64,000 bases of DNA from Streptomyces sp. (GCF_019510245.1 NZ_JAEKKT010000132.1:19483-83482), one strand, 5' to 3'. Positions 9,747 to 20,701 are shown, numbered from the stretch's first letter. The notes: generated by a model from the letters alone, not told the origin. A program made the numbers and translations.

Positions 9747-10562
9747 ATGCGCCAGTACTCCGCCGACCTGACCCCGCCGTGGAAGAAGCCGAAGCCGGTG
9801 CCCGAGGTGGCCGCCGAGCCCGGTCTGGTGGTCGAGGAGCCGGGTACGGGTTTCTGCGGCGCGGTGATCCGCTGCGAGGCGGGCACGGTCACCCTGGAGG
9901 ACCGCTTCGGCAAGCACCGCGTCTTCCCGCTGGAGCCGCGCGGCTTCCTCCTGGAGGGCCGGGTCGTCACCCTCGTACGCCCCGTGTCCGGAGGGCCGGT
10001 GCGTCCCTCCCGTACCGCCTCCGGCTCGGTCGCCGTCCCCGGCGCACGCGCGCGTGTCGCCCGCGCGGGCCGCATCTACGTGGAGGGCCGCCACGACGCG
10101 GAACTGGTCGAGAAGGTCTGGGGCGACGACCTGCGCATCGAGGGCGTGGTGGTGGAGTACCTGGAGGGCGTCGACGACCTCCCCGCCGTCGTCGCCGAGT
10201 TCGCCCCCGGCCCCGACGCCCGACTCGGCGTCCTCGTCGACCACCTGCTCCCCGGCACCAAGGAGTGGCGCATCGCCCAGTCGGTCACCGGAGACCACGC
10301 CCTGGTCGTCGGCCACCCCTACATCGACATCTGGGAGGCGGTGAAGCCGTCCTCCCTGGGCATCGATTCCTGGCCCCGCGTCCCGCACGGCCAGGACTGG
10401 AAGACGGGCGTGTGCCGGGCCCTGGGCTGGCCCACGGACAACACGGGCGCGGTATGGCAGGCGATCCTCGCGCGCGTGGGCTCCTACAAGGACCTGGAGC
10501 CGGAGCTGCTGGGCCGGGTGGAGGAACTGATCGACTTCGTCACGGGCAGCGGCGGGGCCTGA
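9747..10562 (+). CDS. DUF3097 family protein
   Basis: MRQYSADLTPPWKKPKPVPEV...RIYVEGRHDAELVEKVWGDDLRIEGVVVEYLEGVDDL...; frame continuous to 10562. Confidence 0.88.
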   Translation: MRQYSADLTPPWKKPKPVPEVAAEPGLVVEEPGTGFCGAVIRCEAGTVTLEDRFGKHRVFPLEPRGFLLEGRVVTLVRPVSGGPVRPSRTASGSVAVPGARARVARAGRIYVEGRHDAELVEKVWGDDLRIEGVVVEYLEGVDDLPAVVAEFAPGPDARLGVLVDHLLPGTKEWRIAQSVTGDHALVVGHPYIDIWEAVKPSSLGIDSWPRVPHGQDWKTGVCRALGWPTDNTGAVWQAILARVGSYKDLEPELLGRVEELIDFVTGSGGA

Positions 10563-10611
10563 CCTTTTTCGTACGGGGCGGGGAGCGGTGTGTCTCGTAC
10601 AGCCGGAGTGA

Positions 10612-11844
10612 TCAGTCGACCAGGTCCCGGACCACCGCATCCGCCAGCAGCCGCCCCCGCAGCGTCAGCACGGCCCGCCCCTCGTCGTAGGGACCCTCCT
10701 CCAGCAGGCCCTCCCCCAGCGCCCGCCGCGAGGCCTTCAGCCCGTCCTCCTTCAGCAGTGCCAGCGGGACGCCCTCCCGCAGCCGCAGCTCCAGCAGGAT
10801 CCGCTCCACCCGCCGGTCCTCGTCCGACAGGACCTCCCGCCCGGCCCCCGGCGACCGCCCGGACGCCAGCGCCGCCGCGTACGCCCCCGGGTGCTTCACG
10901 TTCCACCACCGCACGCCCCCCACGTGCGAGTGCGCCCCCGGTCCGGCGCCCCACCAGTCGGCGCCCCGCCAGTACAGCTCGTTGTGCAGGCAGCGGCCCG
11001 CGTCCGAGGTGGCCCAGTTGGACACCTCGTACCAGTCGAAGCCGGCCCCCGCCAGCACCGAGTCGGCGATCAGGTAGCGGTCGGCGTGGACGTCGTCGTC
11101 GGTCATCGGGACCTCGCCGCGGCGGATCCGGCGGGCCAGCCGGGTGCCCTCCTCGACGATCAGCGCGTACGCCGACACGTGGTCGGGCCCGGCGCCGATC
11201 GCCGCGTCCAGCGAGGCCCGCCAGTCGTCGTCGGACTCGCCCGGGGTGCCGTAGATCAGGTCGAGGTTGACGTGCTCGAAGCCGGCCGCGCGGGCCTCCG
11301 CGACGCACGCCTCGGGGCGCCCGGGGGTGTGGGTGCGGTCGAGGACCCGCAGCACGTGCTGCCGGGCGCTCTGCATGCCGAAGGAGATCCGGTTGAAGCC
11401 GCCCTCCCGCAGGGCCGCCAGATAGGCCGGGTCGACGGACTCCGGGTTCGCCTCCGTCGTGACCTCCGCGTCCGCCGCGAGCCCGAACTCGTCACGGATC
11501 GCGCCCAGCATCCGTACGAGATCGGCGGCGGCCAGCAACGTGGGCGTACCGCCGCCGACGAACACGGTCCGCACCTGGCGCGGATCGTCGCCGAGGACCT
11601 TCCTGGCCAGCCTGACCTCGTCGATCAAGGTGTCCGCGTAGTTGTCGCGGGAGGCGAGGACACCGCCGGTGCCGCGCAGCTCGGTCGCCGTGTAGGTGTT
11701 GAAGTCGCAGTAGCCGCAGCGGGTCGCGCAGTAGGGGACGTGCAGGTAGAACCCGAGGGGGCGGGCGGCGGCACCGGCGAGCGCGGACGCGGGGAGCGCG
11801 CCGTCGTCGGGGACGGGCTCGCCGTCGGGGAGTGCGGAAGGCAT
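10612..11844 (-). CDS. hemW: Radical SAM family heme chaperone HemW
   Basis: GFYLHVPYCATRCGYCDFNTYT radical SAM CxxxCxxC motif; start MPSALPDG at 11844 (alternative 11853); 962 aa ORF is an upstream open-frame artefact. Confidence 0.93.
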   Translation of the reverse strand: MPSALPDGEPVPDDGALPASALAGAAARPLGFYLHVPYCATRCGYCDFNTYTATELRGTGGVLASRDNYADTLIDEVRLARKVLGDDPRQVRTVFVGGGTPTLLAAADLVRMLGAIRDEFGLAADAEVTTEANPESVDPAYLAALREGGFNRISFGMQSARQHVLRVLDRTHTPGRPEACVAEARAAGFEHVNLDLIYGTPGESDDDWRASLDAAIGAGPDHVSAYALIVEEGTRLARRIRRGEVPMTDDDVHADRYLIADSVLAGAGFDWYEVSNWATSDAGRCLHNELYWRGADWWGAGPGAHSHVGGVRWWNVKHPGAYAAALASGRSPGAGREVLSDEDRRVERILLELRLREGVPLALLKEDGLKASRRALGEGLLEEGPYDEGRAVLTLRGRLLADAVVRDLVD

Positions 11845-11855
11845 GTCCTCCATTG

Positions 11856-11975
11856 TCCCGTACGACAGTCCCGTACGACTGTCCCGTACGACTTGCCCCC
11901 TCTGCGCACCTGTCCCGTGCGGCGTGTCCCGTGCGGCGTGTCCCGTGCGGCGTGTCCCGTACGACGTGTCCCGTA
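11856..11975. repeat. Short tandem repeats TCCCGTACGAC / TGTCCCGTGCGGCG
   Basis: TCCCG at 11856, 11869, 11882 (13 bp period) then 11913, 11927, 11941, 11955, 11969 (14 bp period). Confidence 0.93.
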
Positions 11976-11984
11976 GGGCGCGGG

Positions 11985-14024
11985 TCACTCCGCCTGGAGG
12001 ACGAGCAGCGCCAGGTCGTCCTCCGGCTGTCCGCCGCCGAACTCGTGGACCAGCCGTCTGATGCGTTCGGCGATCAGGTCGGCGTTCAGCCCCGCGCAGC
12101 CGGCCAGCGCCCGCGCGAGCCCGTCGCCGTCGTCGAACTGGCGGCTGCCGGAGCGCCGCTCGGTGACCACGTCGGTCACGCACAGCAGGCTGGCGCCGGG
12201 CGCGAGCTCGATGGTCTCGCTGCTGTACGTCTCGTCCTCGACGACCCCGAGCAGCGTCTGCGGGCGCGCGGCGGTGCGGACCTCGCCGTCCGGGCCGAGG
12301 AGCAGCGGCAGCGGATGCCCGGCGGAGGCGAGGGTGCAGCGGACGCCGCCGTCGTCGAGGGGGGTGAGTTCGCCGTAGAGGAGGGAGAGGAAACGGGTCT
12401 GCGGGCCGTCGCCGGGCGGCAGGCCACGGCCGCCGGCGGCGACCAGGGCGCGGGCGGCGGCATCGGCGGCCTCGGTGGCGTCGTCGAGGAGGAGCTGGTT
12501 GAGGCGGTCGAGGACGTCGGCGACCCGGTAGCCCTCGCGGGCGAGGAGCCGCAGCCAGGGCCGGGCGAGACCGATGACGACGGCGGCCTCGGGGCCCTTG
12601 CCCTGGACGTCGCCGACGGCGAAGCACCAGCGGCCGTCGCCGGCCGGGAAGAGGTCGTAGAAGTCGCCGCTCGGGCCGCCCTTGTCGCAGGGTTCGTAGA
12701 CGAGGGCGCTGCGCACGCCCGGGATCTCGGCGACCGCGCCGGGGAGCAGGCCGCGCTGCAGGACGGCGCTGATGGTGGCCTGGCGGGCGTACTGGCGGGC
12801 CGCGCCGATGGCGAGGGCGACCCGGCGCCCGAAGTCCTCCACGAGGCCGGTGATCTCGTCGGGGATGCCCTCCGGGCCGGAGCGTCCGATCACGAGCGTG
12901 CCGAGCGGGCGGCCGCCCGCGATCAGCCGGTAGGCGAGCGCCGAGCCCTGCACGCCCTGCGGGCCGAGCGCGGCGCCGGGCCAGGGATACGGCTCGGGCC
13001 CGGACCGTAAGCCGCCGCTCGGGCTCGGCGGGTCCTTCTCCAGGGCGTGGTGCAGTTCCTCGATGCGGTTCTCGCTGCCGTGCCAGACCCGGGCCAGCCG
13101 CGGGCCGCCCGCACCGCCCGCGCCGCCCGCGCCGCCCGCACCGCCGGGGGCGCCCCAGCCGCCGCCGCGTACGGTCGCCTCGTCCTCCAGCCACACCGCG
13201 CACCAGTCGGCGAGGCGCGGCACGATCAGCTGGCCGGTGAGCGCGGCCACCAGGTTCTCGTCGAGCTGCCCGGCGAGCAGGTCGGAGGCCTCGGCGAGGA
13301 AGGACAGCGCGCCCCGGTTGAGCCAGTCCCGGTCGCGCTCGGGGCGGTGGGAGCACCCTTCGCGCTCCTCCGCGGCCGCGTGTGCGTGCGCGCGCGTGTG
13401 TGCGGCCGCGTGCGGGGGCGGCTCGGGGGCGAGGATCTCGGCGACCTTCAGCTGCCGCTCGTCGGGGAGCGTGCCGCCGCGGCCGGTCAGCCGCGCCCAC
13501 ACCGACTTGGCGCCGGTGCGGTACGTCACCCCCCAGGACTCGGCGAGCGAGGCGACCAGGCGCAGCCCGCGCCCGAACTCCGGTGTCTCGTACGGCGTCT
13601 CACCCGGGTGGTCGCGCGGCGCACGGGAGGGATGGCGGTCGGTCACCTCGACCACGAACGCCGCCGTCTCCTCCCGCCCCTCCTCCAGCCACCAGTCGAC
13701 CTCGACGTCGGTACCGGCGTGCACGACGGCGTTGGTGACGAGTTCGCTGACGACGACCATGACGTCCTCGCCGACCCGCTGCTGCTCCGGGCGGAGGAGC
13801 CCGCACTCGGTCCACTCGTCGAGGGAGGCGCGCACCAGGGCGCGCGCCGAACCCGGCGCGAGGGGGCCTCCAGGCAGGGCCGCGCGCCCCTGCGCACGCG
13901 GGCCCGCGGTGTCGTGCGCGGGCGCCGCGTCGTGCGCAGGCGCCTCACGGACCCGGGAGACGGTCTCCCGTTGCGTGGGTATGGCCCCCATGTCCAGCTC
14001 CCCGAGCAGTTCGGACGAATACAT
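11985..14024 (-). CDS. ATP-binding SpoIIE family (PP2C) protein phosphatase with HATPase_c and GAF-like regions
   Basis: N-term anti-sigma-like HATPase ([20 protein letters not shown]); C-term SpoIIE ([36 protein letters not shown]). Confidence 0.92.
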   Translation of the reverse strand: MYSSELLGELDMGAIPTQRETVSRVREAPAHDAAPAHDTAGPRAQGRAALPGGPLAPGSARALVRASLDEWTECGLLRPEQQRVGEDVMVVVSELVTNAVVHAGTDVEVDWWLEEGREETAAFVVEVTDRHPSRAPRDHPGETPYETPEFGRGLRLVASLAESWGVTYRTGAKSVWARLTGRGGTLPDERQLKVAEILAPEPPPHAAAHTRAHAHAAAEEREGCSHRPERDRDWLNRGALSFLAEASDLLAGQLDENLVAALTGQLIVPRLADWCAVWLEDEATVRGGGWGAPGGAGGAGGAGGAGGPRLARVWHGSENRIEELHHALEKDPPSPSGGLRSGPEPYPWPGAALGPQGVQGSALAYRLIAGGRPLGTLVIGRSGPEGIPDEITGLVEDFGRRVALAIGAARQYARQATISAVLQRGLLPGAVAEIPGVRSALVYEPCDKGGPSGDFYDLFPAGDGRWCFAVGDVQGKGPEAAVVIGLARPWLRLLAREGYRVADVLDRLNQLLLDDATEAADAAARALVAAGGRGLPPGDGPQTRFLSLLYGELTPLDDGGVRCTLASAGHPLPLLLGPDGEVRTAARPQTLLGVVEDETYSSETIELAPGASLLCVTDVVTERRSGSRQFDDGDGLARALAGCAGLNADLIAERIRRLVHEFGGGQPEDDLALLVLQAE

Positions 14025-14093
14025 CCCGATCGATGCGGACAGAGTGACAGACTGACTGCGCCCATAAGCACCGAGTTACCGAAGTGGGCCGCC

Positions 14094-17000
14094 ATGAGTG
14101 AGAACAGTGCTACGCGTGTGCTCGAAGACGGACAGAAACCGGAACAACTCCGAGCATCCGCACTGCGCCCTCTGCTCGCCGCGATGACCGCCGCCCGCGA
14201 CGGCGACTTCACGAAGGTTCCGGAGACCGGGGCCGACGGGACCGCCGGCGAGGGGATCGTCGCCGAACTCACCGCGGTCTTCAACCAAATCATGGACCGC
14301 GGCATCCACTTCAACGCCGACGTACGGCGCGTGAAACGGGAACTGGTGCGGCACGGCCGGCTGGACGAACGGCTGTCGGCGAGCCCCGGCCAGGGCGCCT
14401 GGACGTCACGCGTCAACGACGTCAACCAGGTCCTCGACGCCCTGGTCGCGCCCGCGGCGAACGCCACGCGCGTGCTCGACGCGGTGGCCGGCGGCGACCT
14501 GACCCAGCGGGTCGACCTGCACGACGGCAGCCGGCAGCTCCGCGGTGACCTGCGCAGGCTCGCCCGCGCGGTGAACACGATGGTCGACCAGCTCTCCCTG
14601 TTCACCGGCGAGGTGACCCGGGTCGCGCGCGAGGTCGGCACCGAGGGGCGGCTCGGCGGCCGGGCCAAGGTGCAGGGCCTGTCGGGCAGCTGGCGGGACG
14701 TCACCGAGGCCGTCAACACCATGGCGTCCCGGCTGACCGCGCAGGTCCGTGACATCGCCCTGGTGACGACGGCGGTGGCACGCGGCGACCTGACCCGCAC
14801 GGTGACCGTCGAGGCGACCGGTGAGCTGCTGGAGCTGAAGCTCACCGTGAACACCATGGTCGACCAGCTCTCCGCGTTCGCCGACGAAGTCACCCGCATC
14901 GCCCGCGAAGTCGGCACGGAGGGCCGGCTGGGCGGCCGCGCCCAGGTACGGGGCGTCTCGGGCGTCTGGAAGGACCTGACCGACAACGTCAACTTCATGG
15001 CGTCGAACCTGACCTCCCAGGTCCGCAACATCGCCCAGGTGACGACGGCCGTCGCCAACGGCGACCTCTCGCAGAAGATCATGGTCGACGCGCAGGGCGA
15101 GATCCTCGAACTGAAATCGACGATCAACACGATGGTCGACCAGCTCTCCGCGTTCGCCGACGAAGTCACCCGCGTCGCCCGCGAAGTCGGCACCGAAGGA
15201 AACCTCGGCGGTCAGGCACGGTCAGAGGCGTCTCCGGGGTCTGGAAAGAGCTGACGGACAACGTCAACTTCATGGCACTGAACCTGACCTCCCAGGTCCG
15301 CAACATCGCCCAGGTGACGACAGCCGTCGCCAACGGCGACCTGTCCAAGAAGATCACCGTCGACGCACGCGGCGAGATCCTCGAACTCAAGGACACCGTC
15401 AACACGATGGTGGAACAACTGCGGGCCTTCGCCGACGAGGTCACCCGCGTCGCCCGCGAGGTCGGCACCGACGGCCGGCTGGGCGGCCGCGCCCAGGTGC
15501 TCGGCGTCTCCGGGGTCTGGCGGGACCTGACGGACAACGTCAACTACATGGCCGACAACCTGACCTCCCAGGTCCGCAACATCGCCCAGGTGGCAACCGC
15601 CGTCGCCCAGGGCGACCTGTCCCGGAAGATCGACGTGGACGCGCGCGGCGAGATCCTCGAACTGAAGACCACCATCAACACGATGGTCGACACCCTGTCC
15701 TCGTTCTCCTCCGAGGTGACACGGGTGGCCCGCGAGGTGGGCTCCGACGGCCGGCTGGGCGGCCAGGCCCGGGTGGAGGGCGTGTACGGCACCTGGAAGC
15801 GCCTGACGACCAACGTGAACGAGCTCGCGCTCAACCTCACCACCCAGGTCCGCGCGATCGCCGAGGTCGCCTCGGCCGTGGCACAGGGCGACATGTCCCG
15901 CTCGATCACCGTCGAGACCCGCGGCGAGGTCGCCGAACTCAAGGACAACATCAACCTGATGGTCGCCAACCTGCGCGAGACGACCCGCGCCAAGGACTGG
16001 CTGGAGTCCAACCTGGCCCGCCTCGCCTCCCTCATGCAGGGCCACCGGGACCTGATGGAGGTCGCCGACCTCATCCTGCGCGAGCTGACCCCGCTGGTGA
16101 ACGCCCAGTACGGCGCGTTCTTCCTCGCCGACCCGGACGAGGACGGCGCCGCCGTGCGCACGACCGTACCGCCCAAGGGCCTCGCGTTCATCGCCGGCTA
16201 CGGCTCCGCCCAGGGCGCGACGGTCGAGACCGGCGGCCTGCCGGTGCACGGCCTGGTCCGCCAGGCGGCCCGCGAGAAGAAGCGGATCCTCGTCGAGGAG
16301 ACCCCGCCGGACTACATCAAGATCAACAGCGGTCTCGGCGAAGCCGCGCCCACCACGATCGTCATCATCCCGATCCTCTTCGAGGACAAACTCCTCGGCA
16401 TCATCGAACTGGCCTCCTTCTCCCGCTTCTCCGACGTCCACCTCGCGTTCTTCGACCAGTTCGTCAACACCATCGGCGTGGCGATCAACACGATCATCGC
16501 CAACTCCCGCACGGAGTCCCTGCTCGGCGAGTCACAACGGCTGGCGATGCAACTCCAGGAACGCTCGGACGAACTTCAGAAACAACAGGCGGAACTACAG
16601 CGCTCGAACGCGGAACTGGAGGAGAAAGCCGCCCTCCTGGCGACCTCTTCCCAGTACAAGTCGGAGTTCCTGGCGAACATGTCCCACGAACTGCGCACCC
16701 CGCTGAACTCCCTGCTGATCCTGGCCCGGCTGCTGTCCGACAACCCGGACGGCCGCCTCTCCGACCAGGAGGTCCAGTTCGCCACCACGATCCACCGCTC
16801 CGGCTCGGACCTGCTCCAGCTCATCAACGACATCCTGGACCTGTCGAAGATCGAGGCCGGCCGGATGGACGTACGCCCCAAACGCCTCCCCCTGATCAAA
16901 CTCCTCGACTACGTCCACGCGACCTTCCGCCCGCTCACCCTGGACCGGGGCCTGGCCTTCGAGGTGACCGTCGGCGAGGACGTGCCGCGCGAGATGTACT

Positions 17001-17938
17001 CCGACGAGCAGCGCCTCCAGCAGATCCTGCGCAACCTGCTCTCCAACGCGATCAAGTTCACCGCAAAGGGCCGCGTGGAACTGCGCGTGCGCCGCGTGAA
17101 GGACCCCGAGCACCACTCCGTCCCCGACAGCGACGAGGTGATCGCCTTCGAGGTGTCGGACACCGGCATCGGGATCGCCGCCGAGAAACTCCCGGTCATC
17201 TTCGAGGCGTTCCAGCAGGCCGACGGCACCACGAACCGCAAGTACGGCGGCACCGGACTCGGCCTCTCCATCAGCCGGGAGATCGCCGGCCTGCTGGGCG
17301 GCCGGATCGTCGCCGCGAGCGAACCGGGCGCGGGCTCGACGTTCACGTTGTACGTCCCGGTCGTCAGCCCCGGCCACGCTGCGCCCGGGCCGGCCCCGCA
17401 GACCCACACCGCGCCGGCTCTCGGCCCGGCGACGGCCGCCGCCCCCGACCCCGACGACTCCTGGCCGGCCCCGATCCGGCTGGAGGCGTGGCAGACGGGC
17501 CGCGCGGGCCGCGTGCTCCCCGGCCGCCGCGTCCTGATCATCGACGACGACATCCGCAACGTCTTCGCCCTCACCCACGTCCTCGGCCGCGTCGGCATGC
17601 CGGTGCTGTACGCGGAGAACGGCCGGGAGGGCATCGAGACCCTCGAACGCAACCCTGACGTCGAACTCGTCCTGATGGACATCATGATGCCCGAGATGGA
17701 CGGCCACGAGACCATCGCGGCCATCCGCCGCGCCCCGCGCTGGACCGGCCTGCCGATCGTCGCCCTCACCGCGAAGGCGATGCCGGGCGACCGCGAGAAG
17801 TCCATCGCACGCGGCGCCAACGACTACGTACCCAAACCGGTGGACGTCGACCGGCTGCTCACCGTCGTCTGCGCACTCCTGGACCCCGACAGCACGCAGG
17901 ACGGCGAGACCGCCGACGACGAACGGACGGAGCAATGA
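14094..17938 (+). pseudogene. HAMP-repeat hybrid sensor histidine kinase (six HAMP, GAF, HisKA, HATPase_c, REC), interrupted by a 1-nt frameshift near 15220
   Basis: Fragments 14094-15254 (ends [17 protein letters not shown]) and 15272-17938 ([14 protein letters not shown]...); inserting one G restores [24 protein letters not shown]. Confidence 0.88.
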
Positions 17939-18495
17939 CCGCTGACGACCGTGCCGGAATCCTCCTGGTCGACGACATGGAGGACAACCTGATCGCACTG
18001 GAAGCCGTTCTGGGGTCGCTGAACGAGCCGATCGTACGGGCCCGCTCCGGCGAGGAGGCGATGAAGGCCCTGCTCCGCCGCCGCTTCGCCGTCGTCCTCC
18101 TCGACATCCGCATGCCGGGCATGGACGGTTTCGAGACGGCCGCGAACATCAAACGCCTCGACCAGACGAAGGACGTCCCGATCATCTTCCTGACCGGAGC
18201 GGACGAGGGCGCGGGGTACACGTTCCGCGGCTACGCCACGGGCGCGGCGGACTACCTGACGAAACCGTTCGATCCGTGGGTGCTGCGGGCGAAGGTCAAC
18301 GTGTTCCTGGAACTGCACCCGAAGAACCAGCAGCTCCAGGAGCTGTTGAGCCGGGAAAAGGCGGACTTCGGCGAGCTGGGCAAGCGGTTGGCCGTGCTGG
18401 AGGACCGGCTGTCCGAGGACCCACTCGACGTAGCAGCGCTACGAAAAGAGACCAGGGAGCTACGGCAACTGCTGAACAGAACGAGGCCGAACTGA
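17935..18495 (+). CDS. Response regulator (receiver domain plus C-terminal coiled region)
   Basis: ILLVDDMEDNLIALEAVL...VVLLDIRMPGMDGFETA...TKPF; ATGA overlap with the kinase stop. Confidence 0.94.
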   Translation: MTADDRAGILLVDDMEDNLIALEAVLGSLNEPIVRARSGEEAMKALLRRRFAVVLLDIRMPGMDGFETAANIKRLDQTKDVPIIFLTGADEGAGYTFRGYATGAADYLTKPFDPWVLRAKVNVFLELHPKNQQLQELLSREKADFGELGKRLAVLEDRLSEDPLDVAALRKETRELRQLLNRTRPN

Positions 18496-18510
18496 CGTGA
18501 AGGGGGGGCG

Positions 18511-18530
18511 GGAGCTGCGCGACCAGCCCC
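18511..18530 (-). repeat. Second copy of dispersed intergenic element
   Basis: Reverse complement ggggctggtcgcgcagctcc matches 9-28 with two mismatches. Confidence 0.5.
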
Positions 18531-18557
18531 CTCGCTCCCGCACCAGCCGGCGAACCC

Positions 18558-20432
18558 CTAGGCCTCCCGTGTCCCGGCGTACATCTCGTCGATGAGGTGC
18601 TTGTACTCCCGCTCCACGACCGGCCTCTTCAGCTTCAGGCTCGGCGTGATCTCCCCGTGCTCCACATCGAGGTCACGGGGCAGCAGCCGGAACTTCTTGA
18701 TGGTCTGCCACCGCTGCAGCCCCTCGTTGAGCTCCTTGACGTACCCGTCGACCATCTCGACGGTCGCCGGTGCGGCCACCACGTCGGCGTAGGACCTGCC
18801 CTCCAGGCCGTTCTCCTTGGCCCACTCCAGGATCGCGGCCTCGTCGAGGGCGATCAGGGCGGTGCAGAAGTTCCGGTCGGCGCCGTGCACAAGGATGTTG
18901 GAGACGTACGGGCAGACCGCCTTGAACTGTCCCTCGACCTCGGCCGGCGCGATGTACTTGCCGCCGGACGTCTTGATGAGGTCCTTCTTGCGGTCGGTGA
19001 TCCGCAGGTAGCCGTCGGGGGACAGCTCGCCGATGTCACCGGTGTGGAACCAGCCGTCGCTCTCCAGGACCTCGGCGGTCTTCTCGGGCAGCCCGTGGTA
19101 GCCCTGCATGATGCCGGGGCCGCGCAGCAGGATCTCGCCGTCGTCGGCGATCCGCACCTCGCAGCCGGGCAGCGGCTTGCCGACCGTACCGGTGCGGTAG
19201 GCCTCGCCGGGGTTCACGAAGGACGCGGCGGAGGACTCGGTGAGGCCGTAGCCCTCCAGGATGTGCACGCCGGCGCCGGCGAAGAAGTAGCCGATCTCGG
19301 GCGCCAGCGCCGCCGACCCGGAGACGCAGGCGCGCAGCCGCCCGCCGAAGGCCTCGCGCAGCTTGGAGTAGACGAGGCCGTCGGCGACCTTGTGCTTGGC
19401 GGCGAGCCCGAAGGGCGCGGTCGCGGCGCCGGTGCGCCGGAAGTTGTCCTGGGTGACCTTGGCGTACTCGCGGGCGACGTCGGCCGCCCACTGGAAGATC
19501 TTGTACTTGGCGGCGCCGCCGGCGCGGGCCTTCGCGGCGACGCCGTTGTAGACCTTCTCGAAGATGCGCGGCACGGCGGCCATGTACGTCGGCTGCACGA
19601 CCGGCAGATTCTCGATGATCTTGTCGACGCGGCCGTCCACGGCGGTGACGTGACCGACCTCGATCTGCCCCGAGGTGAGCACCTTGCCGAAGACGTGCGC
19701 GAGCGGCAGCCACAGGTACTGCACGTCCTCGGCACTGATGAGGCCGGTCGCGGCGATCGCCTTCGCCATGTACGACCAGTTGTCCTGGGGCAGCCGTACG
19801 CCCTTGGGGCGGCCGGTGGTGCCGGAGGTGTAGATGAGGGTGGCGAGCTGGTCCTTGGTGATCGCGCCGACCCGCTCCTTGATGAGCTCGGGGTGCTTCT
19901 CCAGGTACCTGGCGCCGCGCTGCTCCAGTTCGGCGAGGGTGATGACCCAGTCGCCGGTCTCGACGCCGGCCGGGTCGATGACGACGACCTGGGTGAGCTC
20001 GGGCAGTTCGGCACGCTTCTCGACGGCCTTGGCGACCTGTGCCGCGTCCTCCGCGATCAGCACCCGGCTCTCGGAGTCGGAGAGGATGAACGCCGACTCC
20101 TCGGCGTTGGTCTGCGGGTAGACGGTCGTGGTGGCCGCTCCGGCGCACAGGATGCCGAGGTCGGCGAGGATCCACTCGACACGGGTGGAGGCGGCCAGGG
20201 CGACCCGCTGCTCGGGCTCGATGCCGAGTTCGATGAGACCGGCGGCGATCGCGTAGACCTGCTCGGCGGCCTGCGCCCAGCTGAGCGACTTCCAGTCGTC
20301 CGGGCCCTGGCCGGAGGCCGCGGGCACCGGGTATCGGTATGCCTCGGCGTCCGGTGTGGCCGCCACGCGATCCAGGAAGAGGGCCGCCACGGACGGCGGT
20401 CGGTTCTCGATCAGTGTCTGTGTGTCGGTCAC
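18558..20432 (-). CDS. AMP-dependent synthetase / long-chain fatty acid-CoA ligase
   Basis: LIYTSGTTGRPKGVRL, GYGLTESSAASFVN, ITDRKKDLIKTSGGKYIAP motifs. Confidence 0.94.
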   Translation of the reverse strand: MTDTQTLIENRPPSVAALFLDRVAATPDAEAYRYPVPAASGQGPDDWKSLSWAQAAEQVYAIAAGLIELGIEPEQRVALAASTRVEWILADLGILCAGAATTTVYPQTNAEESAFILSDSESRVLIAEDAAQVAKAVEKRAELPELTQVVVIDPAGVETGDWVITLAELEQRGARYLEKHPELIKERVGAITKDQLATLIYTSGTTGRPKGVRLPQDNWSYMAKAIAATGLISAEDVQYLWLPLAHVFGKVLTSGQIEVGHVTAVDGRVDKIIENLPVVQPTYMAAVPRIFEKVYNGVAAKARAGGAAKYKIFQWAADVAREYAKVTQDNFRRTGAATAPFGLAAKHKVADGLVYSKLREAFGGRLRACVSGSAALAPEIGYFFAGAGVHILEGYGLTESSAASFVNPGEAYRTGTVGKPLPGCEVRIADDGEILLRGPGIMQGYHGLPEKTAEVLESDGWFHTGDIGELSPDGYLRITDRKKDLIKTSGGKYIAPAEVEGQFKAVCPYVSNILVHGADRNFCTALIALDEAAILEWAKENGLEGRSYADVVAAPATVEMVDGYVKELNEGLQRWQTIKKFRLLPRDLDVEHGEITPSLKLKRPVVEREYKHLIDEMYAGTREA

Positions 20433-20507
20433 GACATCCTCCGGGGCCCGCGACGGTGCGGCTGGCTCAGTGCGGCTGGGGTTTACTCACGGTGGGGTTC
20501 GCGCTGT

Positions 20508-20522
20508 TTAACTCGCGAGTAA
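20508..20522. promoter_or_regulatory. Palindrome TTAACTCGCGAGTAA, candidate operator of the fatty acid-CoA ligase gene
   Basis: ACTCGCGAGT perfect palindrome 76 bp upstream of the start. Confidence 0.45.
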
Positions 20523-20615
20523 CTATCGAGCAGGGATCAGAGTAAGCCGCGACCGGCCTGTACGTAAGGGGCATCGGCCTGTCTGTTTCGCCGCATGTTC
20601 CACGCAGAGCGACGC

Positions 20616-20629
20616 TACGCGCGCGTAGG
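20616..20629. promoter_or_regulatory. Palindrome CTACGCGCGCGTAG (CTAC-N6-GTAG)
   Basis: 14-bp perfect palindrome; same CTAC-N6-GTAG frame as the two at 25655-25686. Confidence 0.45.
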
Positions 20630-20701
20630 GGTCCGCCGCACTTTCGCACGGCGAACCCCTGTTGTACCCGATTTGTGGCCGCGACCGATCGTTACCCGCG
20701 G

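Noticed and set aside
10612-13500. 962-aa ORF joining hemW with sequence inside the SpoIIE gene
   Set aside because: The N-terminal half is Arg/Pro-rich out-of-frame translation of the phosphatase gene; true hemW starts at MPSALPDG.
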